DNA from: Trichostrongylus colubriformis
Taxonomy: Eukaryota; Nematoda; Chromadorea; Rhabditida; Trichostrongylidae
Reading direction: 5' to 3'
Length of the DNA: 64,000 nucleotides
Assembly (NCBI GenBank): GCA_963978905.1
Contig: OZ022257.1
Location: 10,500,509-10,564,508 of the forward strand
Positions 44,532 through 55,800 of the stretch are shown piece after piece. A model generated the notes under the pieces. The model searched no databases. It was given only the letters and a program-made list of their open reading frames with translations, and had not been told where the DNA came from. The position numbers and the translations under genes were made by a program. The stretch's first letter is position 1. Each line of letters begins with the position of its first letter.

Positions 44532-45554
44532 TAAGAGTCAAATACATCGGCATTCATAATGCCCTGTAATTTCATGCCACATACTCGAGAAGTGATGATA
44601 CGAATAAAAATAAATAAGGGCGCACAGCGGATCAGGCGACCGTATGGCACCAACTAAGGAGAAGAAATCGTTTAAATGCTTCAGACCGGAACCTGAAGAT
44701 AAGGAGCCGCGGGACATGAAAGTAGGCTCAAAAGCTTCTCACCCTTGCGATGAGTTTCTACTCCCAGTCTCACTTAGACGAACTAGCGTTTCATTGGCTT
44801 GGAGACACGTTTACAGTATAACTCGAAATGGCGTAGAGGATTGCTGCAATTGCGTACATCACGCTGTACCTCACACCCCAAAATGTATAATCCCATACCA
44901 CAGCCAGGGTCAAGCGTTCAGATGAGGAAAATTTTCAAAAAATACAACCCCCCCCCCCTCAAAAGAGAGCCTCAATACGACCCCCTCCCCCTCCTTTCTT
45001 CAGGTTTCGCTTCTTCTGTGGTTTCTCCCAAGCCAGTGCGGGGAAATTAAGAGCCTATGGTAAAAAAAAATACTGAGGCCAAACCAAACTCCTGACACAA
45101 GAAAGAAATAAGGACCTAACAAAGCTCAGTACTCATATTCCAAAACAAAATCGTCTAACATAAGAACCTTACAATTCCAATATTTATATACCGGAACGAA
45201 AGCGTTGCCGACCACTAATAATGTGCTGATGACAAAGGAGGAGGCTTAATAGTCATGCAAGCCATAGGGCATAAATAAAGGATCAAAAAATAAGAATAGA
45301 AAAGTTAAAAGGTAAAAGAAAAGCTAAAAAGGAACCATATAATACGCTATACAGCGCCCCATCTGATCGATGGTCGCTACCGCGGCTGCGCGCGGCGATC
45401 ACGATGGAGCGCGTTATCTTCCTCATACTAAATTCCGACCTTCTTAAAATACTTTCAACTTGCCCATCTTTCAATTAACTGTGAACTGTTTTCCTAATAA
45501 CTCCCTCAGACCTATCTATTTGCCGCTTGCTTTCCCTAATGGTTGCTTAGTTCT

Positions 45555-45930
45555 CGATATGGGTTTCCAGTTGAGGATCAATGAAGAAAATTTCGAAGTG
45601 TTTTATTCAAATGGCCATAACTTCCTTCAAACTCAACCGTATGTGAGTGTTTTGGTCAGGCGGAGTCTGCTAGGTTGTCGCTTCAAAATGACTACCTGAG
45701 CTACGCCATGTCTTCAAAACTAAGGACGTTATTTTGAGGGAAGCCAGATGAGGATTAGATGAGGAAAATTTTGAAGTGTTTCATTCAAATGGCCATGACT
45801 TCGTTCACACTTAACCGTATGAGTGCGTTTTGGTGAGGCGGGGTCGTCAAGGTTGTCGCTTTGCTATGCCATATCTTTGGAACGAAGCAAGAAAAGTTCA
45901 GGAAAGCTAGTTGAGGAGAATGTTCTTTCG
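45555..45930. repeat. two-unit tandem duplication, about 188-bp period
   Basis: Units share TTCAAATGGCCAT, TTTTGGT.AGGCGG and GGTTGTCGCTT with moderate divergence (about 45580-45720 and 45765-45890). Confidence 0.8.
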
Positions 45931-46164
45931 CCGAATTTGCGAGATCTTCCCAAGACTCTTCCGAAAAATTGATTCATTGTAACTGAAATTTCTCTAGTAT
46001 GCATCCTTCGCTGTCGAAGACCTAGTGGAAGGGCGAGAAGCGTCGGTCAGCTTCTCTGTGGAATGCGCCATGCATGAGGACTTCATGTACATTCCCAATG
46101 AATACAAACGTCTTTCCGGTACGCATAGTGGCCGCTAACACTAGATTACGTACTTGCTATTGTA

Positions 46165-46824
46165 TTAAGTCGTCGGGAAAGTTCTTTCGTTTTTTAAAAA
46201 CTTGCTTTTTTCCCTCAAAACTGCTTTCCAGTACTTTCTTCCGCACATATATATGTAGTACAAGTTCTCACGCATCTATAGGTATTATTGTCCTTCATCT
46301 CCCAGTTAACCTTTTTCGGCAAAATAAATATATCAAAGGTCAATGTCATCTTCATTACCGAGGGCTTTTTTTGAATGGCGTTAGATAGGGAAGGGAAAAG
46401 ATGATAATTCGATGAAGCAAGATCAGGGCTATAAGGTGGATGGGGTAGCACGTCCCATTCGAGCTCGAGAATTTTTTGGCGAGTCTTTCCACATATTGAA
46501 AAAGTGACTCGCCAAAAAATTCTCGAGCTCGAATGAGAAGTGCTACCCCATCCACCTTATAGCCCTGATCTTGCTCCATCGGATTATCACCTTTTCCTTT
46601 CCCTGTCTAACGCCATTCAAAGAAAAATCTTTGTATTGAAAATGAGGTTGACCTTTGATATGTTTATTTTGCCGAAAAAGGTTATCCGGGAGATGAAGGA
46701 CAATAATACCTATTGATGCGTGAGAACTTGTACTACATATATATGTATAGAAGAAATTGCTGGAAAGCAGTTTTAGTGAAAAAGCAAATCTTCAAAAAAC
46801 GAAAGAAGTTTCCCGACGACCTAA
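46165..46824. mobile_element. palindromic mariner dimer, 660 bp, copy 2
   Basis: TIRs TTAAGTCGTCGGGAAAGTT and the complement TTAGGTCGTCGGGAAACTT are flanked by TA. Outward-facing 3' halves of mariner transposase occur on both arms (LPHPPYSPDLA at 46450 minus; YSPDLAPSDYHLF at 46557 plus). The centre has perfect arms (GACTCGCCAAAAAATTCTCG). Compare 20170-20846. Confidence 0.88.
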
Positions 46825-47224
46825 TAGAAAGATATGAAGTAAGTCCATATCAGCTAATTTTTCTTTTACATCCCATGGTTTCTGGAGTATTCATCCACGG
46901 TGATACCTGAGGATAGATGCCGCTTCCCATGGTTAACCGGTAAATTTCAGAGGTGTCTCTGTACGTGAAATCGGGGCCAGCGGACCAATGAAAGGGTCAT
47001 TGACATTGGTTGACCTCGTTGTGGATCGCGCCATGCATGAGTTTTCCATGATGATTGTGTTAATAATCGGTTTTATCATTTCTCCCTTTACACTTTAGAC
47101 CTCAGCCTGAGAAATTCTGTTGATCACTGCCTACCTTAACGATTACGACCCCCCCTACTAGCGGACCAAATAGGACCCCCCCCCGTTGAGGATTCCTCAA
47201 CGGAGGCTTGACAATGACCACAGC

Positions 47225-49405
47225 TAGTTCTTGTTACGCTTTTTGTTATAATAGTTACTGTTTTCAGAAGCTCTTTTTCGAAAACGCTCATTTCGGCAAG
47301 ATACGCTAAGCGAACTTCATAACTACGCTTGCCAATGACACACCTAGAAAAAGGGTCTTCGGCGTCAGGTGGAGCGTGGTGGTGTAATTATGGCAACATC
47401 ACGACACACACAATTTATTAATCGCTTAGTTTATGGTAGACCACTACTCACTACTATACTGCTATGTACACAATTTTGTTAGTTCACTGCATAATGCAAT
47501 AATGTTCACGTAAAGGTGTTTGGGATCACAAATGGAATGCAGAGTCAATGGAACTTGAGGGGGACACGCAGTATGGCGTAAACTAAAATTCACAGTTTCT
47601 CTACCTCAGCAAGAAAAAACCTGATTGTCCTTTGCGTACTGTTACTTGTCTATGTTGTAATGATCCCCCATGCACGAGTGTTGCATCATCATACTGAAGT
47701 GCAGATGCACATTCTGCGGAAAACTCTTTTCCGTGGGCAATGGATAGCAATAAACGTGACCGCATAATATACTTTTCCGGCGCATTCAAGAAAAACTCTC
47801 GCATCTAATACGCCCCCATATTGACTTTGCACAAAAAGCCTAATATCCTTGCACAAAAGCCTAATATCATGGGTAGAGCCTCTTCCAGTAGTATAGACAG
47901 ATTATTGACCTCATCTTCCTCGAGACCCTTTTATTTCCTTTTTACGTGAGTGACCGCACTTTTATGAGCCATCAATCTAATGGATAGAAAACAGTACAGA
48001 GCAACCATGCGACAACCAAGAATTTCGATACTGAAGCACACGCACGAAAGGGCCTCAAATATTCACCTTTTTCTAAAATTCTAGAGGGACAAGGGCTACC
48101 TCGTGGACTCTGATCAATCCCTTCTCCTAGAATACGCCATGTATCCATCATGCGTTCATGATCGGACAGAAATTGTACAAGTGGTCGTCGAAACTATCGA
48201 GAGGCATTTTGTAGCTCTGGTTCTCGTTCTTTCCAGTAGTTTCATGTATCTTTCAACGGGATGGAATGATGGCGCGGTAGATAGAATCAATATTTTTAGA
48301 AGGTCAACGTGCATTCCAATGCAGTGTGAGCAATTGTCCAAAATGCGCCCGCCATACCCGTATAGGCTGGAAACAACTGATCTTTAGAAAGGACGGAGGT
48401 CACTGATCTTTAGGAAAGACGAAAGTTCTTGACAACGATTCTATCACAAAAAACATTTATAAACCTTTTTTATGCGTTTCCTATCAGATCCCCTACCTAA
48501 CCAGATTTTTACTGCATCAGTCGCCTTCGGAAAAGATGATGATCAAACAACTCCAGCTGCACAATGAGCTCTAATTGCTCTCACCCAATAGCCTTCATGG
48601 TGGGTTAAAGTGGTCACCTACTGACATGGACCAGAAATCAACCATAAGTGCCTATTCATTTTTCATGCAACCCATAGATCCGCATAGGGAGCATGGAATT
48701 TTTGAATTAATGATGATGTTCCCCGCGGGAACGACCAGAAACCTCACTCATCACAAGTGACGGTGAGCGGATCACTGCACCTAGTTATGTCAAGCAAAAT
48801 AGCAAATGTTTCAATCTATGGTCCTAAATACATCGGAAACCCTTCGAATGTCACTATTGAACGCCAACTGGCAGTTTTCCGTTTCTGAAGAAAGAAAACG
48901 GAAGTCGGCAATTTAGAGACGTTTTTGTACTTAACAGCTGACAGAATTGCGGCCGCCCTTCATTTCTCACAAAGAACAACAAATACAGCATTGAATAAGA
49001 TATAAAGTAGACATTGTGGGCTAAATCAAACTGATCTTTCAAAACTTTAATTTCAATTTCCCATTAACGCGTCTTATGAGGCTACCTCTCAGAGCCGTAA
49101 AAGATATTAATCCAAGGGTATTATATACAATGAATTGCAGTGGACAGGAATTACATTTCGACCCGCCTAATAATCCTTGACAGATATCTACTAACCGACT
49201 CCGGGATCAGAGAGCAAGGTTGGATCCGGCATGATTTTGATCCCGAATATGGAACATGGAGTCACGGATAAAAGTCACTGTGACACCTCCGACTCCCATA
49301 AAAATGCTGCAAAACAACAAAAAATATTGCCTTCGACTAGAATAGAAGCAAATTAGCACCCGGAAGCACTGCGTAGATAGACCATACGTTGGGGCATTTG
49401 TCATA
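47225..49405. other. unassigned DNA
   Basis: Open frames are short. A 94-codon plus-strand frame (48103-48387) overlaps one on the opposite strand and has no known motif. Nothing else is supported. Confidence 0.4.
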
Positions 49406-49424
49406 ACAAATTTGGAAAACAAAT

Positions 49425-49915
49425 TTGAACCTAATGCCCACCAAGCTAGATCTCATTCTATTTCACAAAATTATTCACGGTTATTGCGGTCTCAATCCTG
49501 ATCAGTTTTGCACTGCACGGTCCACTGCTACCAGAGGTGATCCCATTAAACGTCTAATTCCGCGAGCTAAACGCAATTTAAGGTACCATTTCTTTACATT
49601 AAGAGCTGGCAGGGACTATTTTAAACTTGCTAGATCTGTAGTCCTTCCAGTGAGTGTACAAGCTTTCAAAAATTCAGTCGATCGTCACTTGGTTCCATAG
49701 AGTATTTTGTTATGCTACCTTGATTGCTCTAAGTTTCTACCTGTTTTTTTTCTTTTTTTCTCGCAGTTCTCACTTCCTTTGTGATTGCAATGTTCCTTTT
49801 TTTCTGTCTTTCTTTGTTCTACATAGGTTTTTTTTCGTTTATTCATTGGTTAGTTAGTATTACGGTTCTGTTTAACTCACATCACACATGAGCTCTACCT
49901 CGTGTAATAAATATA
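49425..49915 (+). pseudogene. 3' fragment of a non-LTR retrotransposon
   Basis: The frame to 49700 (about 90 codons) matches the region after the reverse transcriptase in Jockey/CR1-type elements. It reads KLDLILFHKIIHGYCGL, then ATRGDPIKRLIPRAKRNLRYHFFTLRAG, then LPVSVQAFKNSVDRHL, equivalent to the family pattern of a helical domain, TRG, FF..R and SFK..L. No reverse transcriptase motifs lie upstream, so it is 5'-truncated, as is usual for this class. A T-rich 3' region and AATAAATATATATAAA follow (about 49908). Confidence 0.72.
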
Positions 49916-50042
49916 TATAAACTGATAGAAAGTTGACGTTGACAAGGAATACGCTAACATCCTTATAATAAAAACCATAACTCAGGATTTAACTGCTATA
50001 GGATGAGCTCAGAGCATCTGCTATTTAGTCGAGCTTCAACTA

Positions 50043-50940
50043 TTAGGTTGATTCATAATAAATCGGACAAATTGACCAATTTTAATCATTGTCGTACAAC
50101 TTATTTACGACAACAGGGATTCACTTGAAATATACTCCATCTTTATCGATGACCTTCTGCCACGGTATAGGCAGATCATGGATGCCCTTGCTCCAGAAGG
50201 CCGGAAGCTGGAGCTCGAAGAAGTTGCCGAGTGCCGCCTTGACCTCGTCGCGAGTTTTGAAGTCTTGGCCGTCCAGGTGGCGTTGGCTGTGGGAGAAAAG
50301 GTGGAAATCTGAAGGGGCCAGGTCTGGGGAGTACGGTGGGTATAGAAGTACGGTCCAACTGTACGACAGCAGCTCGGCCTTGGTCGATCTTGCGAAGTGC
50401 GGTCTGTGGAAGTAGACACGTTGTCGTGCTGGAAGTAGACATGTGACCGCCGCCGTAGCGAACATTGGACATTGGCCTTCAATTCTCGTAATTGACGAAC
50501 GTAGACGTCGGCGGATACTGTGGTACCTTCATCGAGCAGCTCCCAGTACTCTACGCCGTGTACGCTCCACCAACCGCGGTTTTCGTCTTCGATGGAATAG
50601 TCGCCTGACGCAAACTTCGAATGCTACAACTACAGTGTACTTCTGCCGGGGCATGCTCCTTGTGAACTTCTATCAGACGTCTGCCGATATGCGCGGGTTC
50701 CTGGCCAGATAGCGATATAAATAGTATGACGTTGCGGATGTGGTCTCTGGACCGCTTGAAATCGTGCGGCATTGTGGCGGAATGAATTTACTTTGGAGTG
50801 ATTATTTTGCGGTACTTTGAAGAGCTTTTCATACTCATTCCAACGGTACCTCGCGCGTCCATTTTCGTTAATTCGTTACTGAGTTATGATCTCTAGAAAT
50901 CATCACTACCATTTGTCCGATTTATTATGAATCAACCTAA
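50043..50940 (-). mobile_element. mariner element with internal deletion, 898 bp
   Basis: Inverted ends match perfectly over 30 bp (TTAGGTTGATTCATAATAA...), flanked by TA. The subfamily differs from the 22934 element but has almost the same length and a similar internal deletion. The perfect ends suggest recent movement. Confidence 0.95.
50121..50772 (-). pseudogene. mariner transposase pseudogene
   Basis: Minus strand: an N-terminal part (50772 on; RDHIRNVILFISLSGQEPAH) is followed after a gap by WWSVHGVEYWELLDEGTTV (about 50570), HVYFQHDN with the second catalytic Asp, a frameshift near 50425, and LYPPYSPDLAPSDFHLF with the third catalytic Asp intact, ending at 50121. The first catalytic Asp region is missing. 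Confidence 0.9.
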
Positions 50941-50942
50941 TA

Positions 50943-53550
50943 CAAACAAGTGGTCATGACACAAACACATTCCACAGATCTTGGCACCTGCTCAACGATA
51001 ATCTGTGGACATCACAAGGTCTTCCTGATGGTGCGATTTCTTTTCAATGATCGATGACTGGCAGAGTAATGCTACTGACGAGCGCTGAACTGATCATGTG
51101 TAACCACATGTGTTCCTACTGCAGTGGTTATATAGTAGATGTCTACAAAGCAGCAGAACGCATAACTTCGACAAGGATCCAGAAACCTCTTGCTTCCAAG
51201 GATGTGTAGAGCCGAAACAGAAAAGAAAGGCCGGTAAATTCTGATGAATTCGTGAGCTTCGTTTTTTTCATTCTTCCTATCACTTTTCAGGTAACAGAAG
51301 CCCACAGCTCCCCATGAAACATCACTAAATTGAACAAAATTGGGAAGTATTTTCATAGTCATCTCCGATATCCTTTCGCAGATTCGCTATTTCCACATGC
51401 ATCATACACTCCGATGAAAACCTTTTTGTGTACATATTGTGCTTGTTTTCTAGGTCTGCCTACATGGCAATCAATTTTTTTCCAGTTAAATTAGAACAAT
51501 TTCCAACTGAATAACAAATACCGGTTGATTCTGTTACCCATGCTAGTCTTCCTGATACAACCTCCAACCGCCCACACTCTAATAAAATAAATATACTCAG
51601 AACGGTTTTTTGAGGGTTCATTTCTTCAATCATACCATATCCTAATAGCCCTAATGTGACAGCCGCACTCCTCCTTTGCTATTGCAATTAGGGGTGGGGA
51701 CATTTTATGAGAAGTTCATCTAAACAATTTTTGCGTATTAGCGAAGAATCAGACGCAATGAGTAAGGAATATGTAATGTTAAAGTAGTATATGGTGGTTT
51801 CACCTCCGACTCAGACGAACCATTGTTGTTGCCAGCCTTCGAGTCTCATCAGAGAAATGGCCGACAACATCAAGGAATGTGGTAGTGTGTGAAGACAAAC
51901 ATGATAAAAGATAAGCCTTACCCGAGGAAAGAAGGGGTTCCGTTCTCATTCTAGGTTTTCGAAACTAATGTCCATAGTGAGACCCCTCCTACCGCATGTG
52001 ATTGCATCCTCCTCCCTTACCCAGCTTGGCACCTTCTTAACCATATGTATGATTCTCACCACTACCGTTCGAAACAACTATTACTCCAATGTGAAACAAG
52101 GTTCTGTCACTTTGAAGAGAAACATCAACGCTAGTTGACGCTCGATAAGGCACAAACTCCGTCCCGAGCAATCTTTTGAATCTCGCGCCCATCCTCTTCC
52201 TTAAAGGCCCAAAACGACCCTCCACCATCTCCACACTTTGAAAAATTTGTCGAGTAGAATATGATGCAATCGCTCCATAACAATTGATAGGGAAATGGGC
52301 ATTCTCTTGAATTGTCATATGCATACCCATACCAACCGTACACCCCACAGATGCTGTGATGCTGAGGAAACAGTAATTAGTCCCGTTTCGGGGATAGACT
52401 ACAACATCTCTATCTCAACCTACCAGAATACGACCCCTCCACAGAGAATTCCAACCCTTGGCCCTGTTCTCATACTTCAGTAATGCTTATTTTTGAAGAG
52501 TTAGGCACAGAACTTTGAGAATGACGAAAAACAACGATGTCAAAAACAGTTGATAATGTATGAGTGCCCAGCGTTCGTCAGAATATGTATTTTGCACTGG
52601 GTCATGTGTTCGACTTTCAGCAAAGTTAACTGATTTAATTTTAGTCTCGAAATCACAAAGAGGTCAGGACGATTGTTCGGACTACAAAATGATTTACAGG
52701 CGGTCACCTGATGCTCTTTGATTCATTGTTTTCTTCTCCCTCAAGACTCGCACTGATCAGCTAATCTCGTAAAAATGCAGGGTTCACTGATCCGCGTGAG
52801 AGTGAGGTCTTGAAGTTACGTCACCGGGCCACGCAACTTAGGTCACCGCGCCATGTTCTTTGCTGGTTCTGTTGGAAACTGACTCACTTCATAACGGGAC
52901 CAACAAGGAACTTGTCATGGTGACAATGATGGACAGTCCTGATGCACAATCCACTAATCATACAGCCGATTGGACGCAGGCTGTAATCACTTAGGGGCAT
53001 TTTGATGCAGCTCTCACCCCTTGAGGAGAATTACTGTAGAACAAGATTGCAAAATGACAAGGTTACAAGGCATTCACGTGTTGTGTGACAGTTGCTGAAA
53101 CAGCTCAATAATCAAATTGAAGTTTTAATTTTAAATGCAATTGTGAATGAAAGCGCACGATGAACGTTCGACATCTACAAAAGCACCACGAGTGCGGTTT
53201 TTGCTCAATGGCGACATCAGGTTCAAAAATTTCACGCCACTGAGCGAATTTTTTTGTCAACACTATGACAACTACAGAATCTGGCATAGCCCGGAACCAG
53301 AGCTATAAATAATTTATGCAGGATCTACCCGTTCAGAGCATTCTCGTGACTTTACTGACCGTCGTTCATGCGACGTTTCCGCACAGACGAGATTCTCAAG
53401 TGGTTGATCACCAGGGCAATTTAAGAGAAATCCGTCCAATGCGTCTCCGCGTCGGCTTCGATGATGGTGGTTTTTGGAGGGCGCATAGCACCACTCCGTC
53501 TTTGCGCTCATACTGGCGAGACAGATGGCTCAGAGCCATTTTTCAATTTT
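50943..53550. other. unassigned DNA
   Basis: Two overlapping minus-strand frames (52348-52037 and 52343-52131) and one at 51362-51072 are open but have no recognisable domain or clear splice pattern. A plus-strand frame at 53316-53552 starts with a moderately hydrophobic stretch (SILVTLLTVVHA) and could be an upstream exon of the next feature. Confidence 0.3.
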
Positions 53551-53553
53551 AGA

Positions 53554-53876
53554 GTGTTTCTCTAAAGGCAATATCGCTTCCAAACAGGCAAATTGGCTCA
53601 TTCAAATCGCCCTCTCTAAGAAGTGCAGAACTTTACTATGAGTGTGAAGTGCAAAAGTTTCTCCAAGGGAATGACGTCCAACCGGGTAAACTTCTCCTGC
53701 AAGGGTTTCTTATTAGAGCACCGAACTTTGGTACAGCCTACAAATTCCCCATTTATTACACAAAGAAATCAACAGATGAGGGTGGGAGCCGGTTCCCCCA
53801 TGTGCATATTACGGGCACAGCAGCAACCTGCTCTCACATTAACGAGCCACTGCATTGTTTTCCTGCCCCATGAATG
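53554..53876 (+). CDS. candidate terminal exon of an unrecognised gene
   Basis: A strong acceptor (TTTCAATTTTAG) is followed at once by an open frame of 106 codons to a stop at 53876. It reads ...VQKFLQGNDVQPGKLLLQG, then FPIYYTKKSTDEGGSRFPH, then HINEPLHC. The spacing of L-L-L-x-G and F-P-I faintly resembles a galectin-type beta-sandwich, but the key residues are absent and I do not assign it. A donor joining it to 53316-53552 in frame was not convincing. Confidence 0.33.
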
Positions 53877-54026
53877 ACGTTATGTTGAGAGCGAGAGAGA
53901 GAGGCTCGAGCCGCGTTCGATTCACACAACTGAGAACAAAGCTTTATCAACACACCGAAGGAGCGCTGACAGGCGGCCGCGTAAGCTGACCGGCAATTTC
54001 CGCCACTCAGATGAATGATGGCATGA

Positions 54027-54296
54027 CATCGGTTGAGTACTTGCCTATTACACCCTGAAGAATTCACGGGCAACGTCTATTCGCCTGATTTTGACGACTG
54101 CGATGGGAGGAGTCAGAAATATGAGCTATCGTGCATATGTCGTTGGCGCCTTGGAGGCACCTACTGCCCACATAGCCTTAATTATATTCACTGCTTGCTG
54201 TACATGAATATTTTCTCTTTGCTTGTTATAGTTGCCAACCACATCTACACTCCTCTGCCACCATTCCATAATTGTACAGTTCACTACAGAGGGTGA
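54027..54296 (+). CDS. candidate exon with an EGF-like C-terminal signature
   Basis: The open frame contains C-x18-C-x8-C, then CICRWRLGGTYC. The last part fits the PROSITE-style EGF pattern C-x-C-x(2)-x-x(2)-G-x-x-C. A hydrophobic stretch (CLLYMNIFSLLVIVANHIY) follows. There is no strong acceptor at its start and no upstream partner, so chance is possible. If real, it would be part of a secreted or membrane protein. Confidence 0.27.
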   Translation, partial: HRLSTCLLHPEEFTGNVYSPDFDDCDGRSQKYELSCICRWRLGGTYCPHSLNYIHCLLYMNIFSLLVIVANHIYTPLPPFHNCTVHYRG

Positions 54297-54299
54297 CAG

Positions 54300-55430
54300 C
54301 AACTAGACGATCCAGTCGAAACAACTGCCATGACTCTGCTTCAGAGGACAAGCCTCATAACAACCTTCAGCTCGACTTCCGCCTTCGTTCGGTATCACAG
54401 ACCGTTGCCCATAGACTGTGGCTGCATCCTAGCCATCTGACATAGTAGCTTCCGCAAAACTCGTGAAATAGGCAGTAACTTCCGCAGAACACGTGCAAGA
54501 AATCCGTTCTAAGAAGTTAAAGATGAATTTAAGGTTGCCTTTCGCACCATAGGAGTAAAACAGCTTGTTTCATAGAATAGTGGAATTTGCAATTGTATCT
54601 AAAGCGACTTTTAATGACTATAGAGGAACATTCATAAGCCCTAATCCTGTAACCTCAAATGAAGACAATCCTTCTGCCCTCAACTCAGAACTTGTGTAAC
54701 AGTTGAACGCAAAACGTTAAAGCACATTCTCCACACTCCTCCAACAAGCTCAAATAACACTGCATTCGAGCAGCGTCGGATGGGCATAGAAAGCCAATGT
54801 TTCCAAATCCTCATGCTAACGAAATGGAAGCAATCCAATATAGGTGAGGGACTATAAGAAGAATTGATTGCGAGTCCGGGAAAGTGGATTTAATTCAAGC
54901 CCAAAAGGCACCTAGTAAAGGAGCTACAGAATTCAAAACGAATAGGAGGCAGTAATGACGGAAGGGCATAAGGATTTCCCTCAAATGACAATATTTGCTC
55001 AAAGCCATGTATTATACGTAAGTGCAAAAACCTTTAAAAAGCCTGTTTGCTCCTAAACCCTCAAGTGAAGACTGCTTTCAGCAGATCACGAATTACAGAA
55101 CCACAGAACTCAGTCATTTTTCCGAAGTGTCCCCTCCAGAAGGCTCATACTCTGAGCCTCGAATAAAAGCTCGAAGGTCTATCTAGGCGCCACTCTCTAG
55201 GTTTCTCTCAGTGATCTTTGACAACTCATGAATTTTCACCTGCTGTTACGAAAAAATTGACAATTTCATCATGAATGGTATACACTTGGTTGCTCATCAT
55301 CTAGAATGTTTTCTTTGTTCCATTTCCGAGTTCTTCGCCTGATCACCTTGTTTTCCACAGAACTGTACCGTATCCTGCCAGACATTCCTATGTTTTTAAT
55401 ACTTGTTGGTTATTAATTTTCGCCGTAGCC
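54300..55430. other. unassigned DNA
   Basis: No gene, RNA or repeat was recognised. Confidence 0.45.
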
Positions 55431-55439
55431 CGCGATGCG

Positions 55440-55800
55440 ACAATTGCTACAAGGATGCTGAGTTGTGAGCGAAAGCTACGGTCTCCAACGAAACTTGTAC
55501 CCACTCTCCGTGTTGTGCCATATGTGCTTATTCATTACACTATCGAGTCTCTTTCACCTTGATTCGCTTTTTTGTGGTGTATTCACTACCAGTTTTGGTA
55601 GATTACAAAGTTAGTGATTTATATTATAGGGTAGTTATCAGCACTCAGATCGGACAGCGGGGAACAGTGAATATCGGTATAGAACAGTGGACCAACTCCA
55701 CTGTTCTATACCGATATTGGCGGGTTTGTGACCCATACAAAACCAATGCTTTTGCCCATGACTCAGCATTCTTGTGATAAATACTGCATGGACGTTGATG
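55440..55800. mobile_element. two decayed SINE-like copies in opposite orientation
   Basis: The left copy (55560-55440, minus) keeps the CTCGATAGTGTAATGAATAAGCACATATG head and the AGCTTTCGCTCACAACTCAGCA tail. The right copy (about 55620-55800, plus) has TAGGGTAGTTATCAGCAC, GGGTTTGTGACCC and GCTTTTGCCCATGACTCAGCA. A 22-bp hairpin sits inside the right copy. Confidence 0.5.
55670..55718. repeat. perfect 22-bp inverted repeat (hairpin, 5-nt loop)
   Basis: AATATCGGTATAGAACAGTG.. at 55670-55691 pairs perfectly with 55697-55718 around the loop CCAAC. It lies between the A-box-like and B-box-like parts of the SINE-like copy. Confidence 0.95.

Larger units (their letters stand above)
44890..47220 (+). 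repeat. dispersed repeat R2 with insertions
   Basis: Same orientation as 26090-27590. The first part (AGGAAAATTTTCAAAAAATA at 44926) and last part (GAGTATTCATCCACGG at 46881 to CTCAACGGAGG at 47198) match. It is expanded by a tandem duplication at 45555-45930 and the palindromic mariner at 46165. Confidence 0.72.
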
